From NCBI RefSeq assembly GCF_001570585.1, contig NZ_BBXF01000005.1, positions 248,001 through 312,000 on the forward strand: a stretch of 64,000 bases of DNA, read 5' to 3'. Shown here piece after piece: positions 61,826 to 64,000 of this stretch. The stretch comes from Herbidospora daliensis. Lineage in GTDB: Bacteria; Actinomycetota; Actinomycetes; Streptosporangiales; Streptosporangiaceae. The stretch's first letter is position 1; the number at the start of each line of letters is the position of its first letter. The translations under genes and the position numbers were made by a program. A model generated the notes under the pieces. It did not search any database. It was not told the origin of the DNA and saw only the letters and a list, made by a program, of their open reading frames with translations.

Positions 61826-62718
61826 ACACTGCTGTTCCGTCGGTGTTGTTCGTCTGCGTGCACAACGCGGGCCGCTCCCAGATGGCCGCCGCCTTCCTCG
61901 CGCACCTTTCCGGTGGCCGGATCGAGGTCCGCTCTGCCGGATCCGCCCCCGCCGACCAGGTGAACCCCGCCGTCGTCGAGGCGATGAGGGAAGCGGGCGT
62001 CGACATCTCCGCCGAGATCCCCAAGCTCCTCACGGCCGACGCCGTCCGGGCCGGCGACGTGGTCGTCACCATGGGCTGCGGGGACGCCTGCCCGGTCTTC
62101 CCGGGCAAGCGCTACGAGGACTGGCGGCTGGCCGACCCCGCCGGGCAGGGCGTGGCTGCTGTGCGGCCCATCCGCGACGAGATCGAGGCCCGCGTCCGCG
62201 TGCTGATCGGCGAGCTCCTCCCGCAGCGCGTGACGATCACCGCCATGACCGCCGAGCACGCCGGACAGGCGCTGGAGATCTACCGGCTCGGTATCGACGA
62301 GGGTCAGGCCACCTTCGAGACGCTCGCTCCCACCTGGACGGACTTCGACGCGGGCAAGCTGCCCGGCCATCGCCACGTCGCCCTCGACGCGACCGGCCAG
62401 GTTCTGGGCTGGGTGGCGGCAAGCGGGATATCCGACCGGTGCGCCTACGCCGGGGTCGTCGAACATTCGGTGTACGTGCACCCGCGGGCCCGAGGCCGCG
62501 GCGTCGGTACCGCCCTGCTGTCCGCGCTCGTCTCCTCCACGGAGGCGGCGGGCATCTGGACGATTCAATCCGGCATCTTCCCGGAGAACATCGCCAGCCT
62601 GACACTGCACGAACGCGCGGGATTCCGCGTGATCGGCCGCCGTGAGCGCATCGGCCGCCACCACGGCGTCTGGCGCGACGTCGTGCTGGTCGAGCGCCGC
62701 AGCCCGGTCATCACCTGA
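61822..62718 (+). CDS. ArsC-type arsenate reductase fused to ArsN-like acetyltransferase
   Basis: A 298-residue two-domain protein. Residues 1-135 are an LMW-phosphatase-fold arsenate reductase with the P-loop FVCVHNAGRSQMAAAFL (Cys12) and MGCGDACPVFPGKRYEDW holding the extra cysteines. Residues 138-298 are a GNAT of the phosphinothricin/ArsN type (DEGQATFETLAPTWTDFD; VVEHSVYVHPRARGRGVGTA; NIASLTLHERAGFRVIGRRE). ArsN enzymes acetylate arsenicals such as arsinothricin. A fused protein would join arsenate reduction with acetylation. GTG start at 61822 after CAAGGAAG. Confidence 0.87.
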   Translation: MNTAVPSVLFVCVHNAGRSQMAAAFLAHLSGGRIEVRSAGSAPADQVNPAVVEAMREAGVDISAEIPKLLTADAVRAGDVVVTMGCGDACPVFPGKRYEDWRLADPAGQGVAAVRPIRDEIEARVRVLIGELLPQRVTITAMTAEHAGQALEIYRLGIDEGQATFETLAPTWTDFDAGKLPGHRHVALDATGQVLGWVAASGISDRCAYAGVVEHSVYVHPRARGRGVGTALLSALVSSTEAAGIWTIQSGIFPENIASLTLHERAGFRVIGRRERIGRHHGVWRDVVLVERRSPVIT

Positions 62719-62863
62719 ATGGGCATGACGACGTCGAGAAGCTCCTCCGCGTCAACCGACCGAGGTCGAAGAGCGCCCCGGTTCGATCCTCGTCTTCAAC
62801 GCCGTCTCCACCCCGCTGGCCCTCCGGAGATCCGTCGCAGCCCGGGACCGTGGATCCAGCGCG

Positions 62864-63044
62864 ATGTCCACCGACCTGCTCGTCGTCATCGCCGCCTGCG
62901 TGCCGGCTGCGGCGCTGGGTGCCTTCACGGGGGTCACCCTGTTCGGCGTTACTCGGGACGGCCCTGGCACACCGGGCGGGCGAACGCGCGCTGACCTTCC
63001 TGCTGGGGCTCGCGCTGACTTATGCGCTTCTGATCTCCCGCTGA
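62864..63044 (+). pseudogene. Frameshifted small membrane protein
   Basis: The frame from ATG 62864 starts STDLLVVIAACVPAAALGAF TGVTLFG, and after a shift near 62945 another frame continues LLGTALAHRAGERALTFLLG LALTYALLISR. Together they form a two-helix protein of unknown family, interrupted by one indel. The rest of 62719-63226 contains no recognisable gene. Confidence 0.4.
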
Positions 63045-63226
63045 CCTCGACGCGCCGAGCTGGTGAAAGTGCGAGAATCCGCAGGTCAAGCCCTAGACGA
63101 TTGCCGGTCCGGCCGCTGCCTCCTCACGACGGAACACAGGCCGCCCGATTTATAGCGGATGCTCCAAAAGTGTCGTGTTCGGGGGTGCGCCAATCGTCCT
63201 ATATCTGAGGGCAGATTCCTGCCGTC

Positions 63227-63580
63227 ATGAACAAGGAGACGACCGTGCCGGTTGAGGACAGCAAGCACGCAGCGCATCGAGCGCTGGTGGACGGCGTACT
63301 GAACGGGCCGGGTGAGGCCTCCGCGCAGCAGCGGGCACAGGCTTTCCGCGATGACGGCCTCCCGCCGCCGCTGAACGCGCTGATCAGCAAGGTCGTCGAC
63401 CGGCCGGCGGAGGTGACCGATGGGGACCTGGCCGTCGCCAAGGCCTCGGGATGCACCGAGGACCAGCTCTTCGAGCTGGTGATCTGCGCCGCTGTCGGTC
63501 GGTCGGCCCGGTTGTATGAGGCCGGGCTGACCGCCCTGACCGAGGCGATCGCCGGAGGGAGGCCGGACCATGAGGCTTGA
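63227..63580 (+). CDS. AhpD/CMD-associated small protein
   Basis: A 117-residue soluble protein with DGDLAVAKASGCTEDQLFEL followed by VICAAVGRSARLYEAGLTAL, which resembles a carboxymuconolactone-decarboxylase-like helical fold. It lacks the CxxC redox centre. Its stop overlaps the start of the next gene by 11 bases, so the two are likely partners. Confidence 0.65.
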   Translation: MNKETTVPVEDSKHAAHRALVDGVLNGPGEASAQQRAQAFRDDGLPPPLNALISKVVDRPAEVTDGDLAVAKASGCTEDQLFELVICAAVGRSARLYEAGLTALTEAIAGGRPDHEA

Positions 63581-64000
63581 TGTGCTCAACCACGGATACC
63601 GTCCCGGCACGAAGCTGCTCTTCGCGCTCATCCGGCTGCTGACCGGCCGGCCGCTGCCCGACGCCGCCAAGGTGACCTTCTACCGGCCCGACTTCTACGG
63701 CGCCCGCGCCAAGGAGTTCACCCACCAGGCGATGCGCGGACCTTCCGCGTGGTCAGTGGCCGACCGGGAGCTGATGGCCGCCTATGTGTCGAAAGTCAAC
63801 GAGTCGGCGTTCTGCGTCGCGGCGCACTCGGCGACCGCCCGGCGGGCATCGCAGGACGCACCCCGGGTCGCGGCGGCATTGGCCGACGTGGACTCGGCCC
63901 CGATCGAGGAGCCGTTGCGGGCGACGCTGCGCATGCTCGGCACGTTGACCCGTGAGGGCACGGTCAGCTCCGCGGACATGCGGGCCGTCTTGGCCGCCGG
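63570..64000 (+). CDS. AhpD/CMD-like protein (3' end cut by window)
   Basis: Begins MRLDVLNHGYRPGTKLLFAL and continues past the window edge. The AhpD-type region reads SKVNESAFCVAAHSATARRA; compared with the family pattern N-x-C-x-x-C-x-x-x-H the first cysteine appears to be Ser, leaving only one Cys. GGAGGGAGG precedes the ATG at 63570. Function unassigned; possibly a peroxidase-fold protein that has lost peroxidase chemistry. Confidence 0.7.
   Translation, partial: MRLDVLNHGYRPGTKLLFALIRLLTGRPLPDAAKVTFYRPDFYGARAKEFTHQAMRGPSAWSVADRELMAAYVSKVNESAFCVAAHSATARRASQDAPRVAAALADVDSAPIEEPLRATLRMLGTLTREGTVSSADMRAVLAA

Noticed and set aside
1-64000. CRISPR arrays, tRNA and rRNA genes
   Set aside because: No regularly spaced direct repeats and no tRNA- or rRNA-like stretches were noticed on reading; a tRNA scan would settle it.

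Overview
The window is GC-rich, densely coded DNA with GTG/TTG starts, many GGAG-type ribosome binding sites and SulP, Acg-type nitroreductase, universal-stress (USP) and CBS-BON families. This points to an actinomycete, most likely a filamentous one near Streptosporangiales or Streptomyces. That placement is inference. No rRNA, tRNA, CRISPR array, integrase or intact transposase was seen.

Layout. 1-8.1 kb: a cut-off glycosyltransferase, a broken trkH, an ABC exporter, and a MarR/STAS/SpoIIE-phosphatase signalling group that shares an ATTGCA-N3-TGCAAT operator and is bounded by 31-bp inverted repeats. 8.1-13.5 kb: sulfatase, merR-sulP and gene debris. 13.5-55.7 kb: a roughly 42-kb hypoxia/dormancy island. 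55.7-64 kb: TetR-MFS, TetR-P450, a partly decayed arsenic cluster and an AhpD-like pair.

The island is the core of the window. It holds a DevS/DosT-like GAF-GAF histidine kinase that keeps the haem-ligand histidine motif, a DevR/DosR-like regulator, five intact USP genes plus a fragment, CBS and CBS-BON proteins, Hsp20, an Rv1733c-like membrane protein, a CtpF-like P-type ATPase, three Acg-type nitroreductases and two PNPOx-like proteins. These are the classes of the mycobacterial DosR regulon and of the Streptomyces OsdKR island. Added to them is a fermentation and low-oxygen set: pyruvate formate-lyase with its activase, AdhE, PPDK, a zinc alcohol dehydrogenase, GAPDH, phosphoketolase, an ADP-forming acyl-CoA synthetase/GNAT fusion and cytochrome bd. 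At least eleven near-palindromic sites resembling RGGACCWWNGTCCC, close to the DosR box, stand in front of most transcription units, so the set reads as one oxygen-responsive regulon.

Predicted working: loss of oxygen activates the kinase; the regulator then switches on cytochrome bd, mixed-acid/ethanol fermentation and the stress-binding proteins. The most unusual pieces are a CBS-BON-nitroreductase fusion, a deazaflavin-nitroreductase-like domain fused to a membrane domain, an ArsC-ArsN-like fusion, and several decaying CBS paralogues, one translationally coupled to hsp20.
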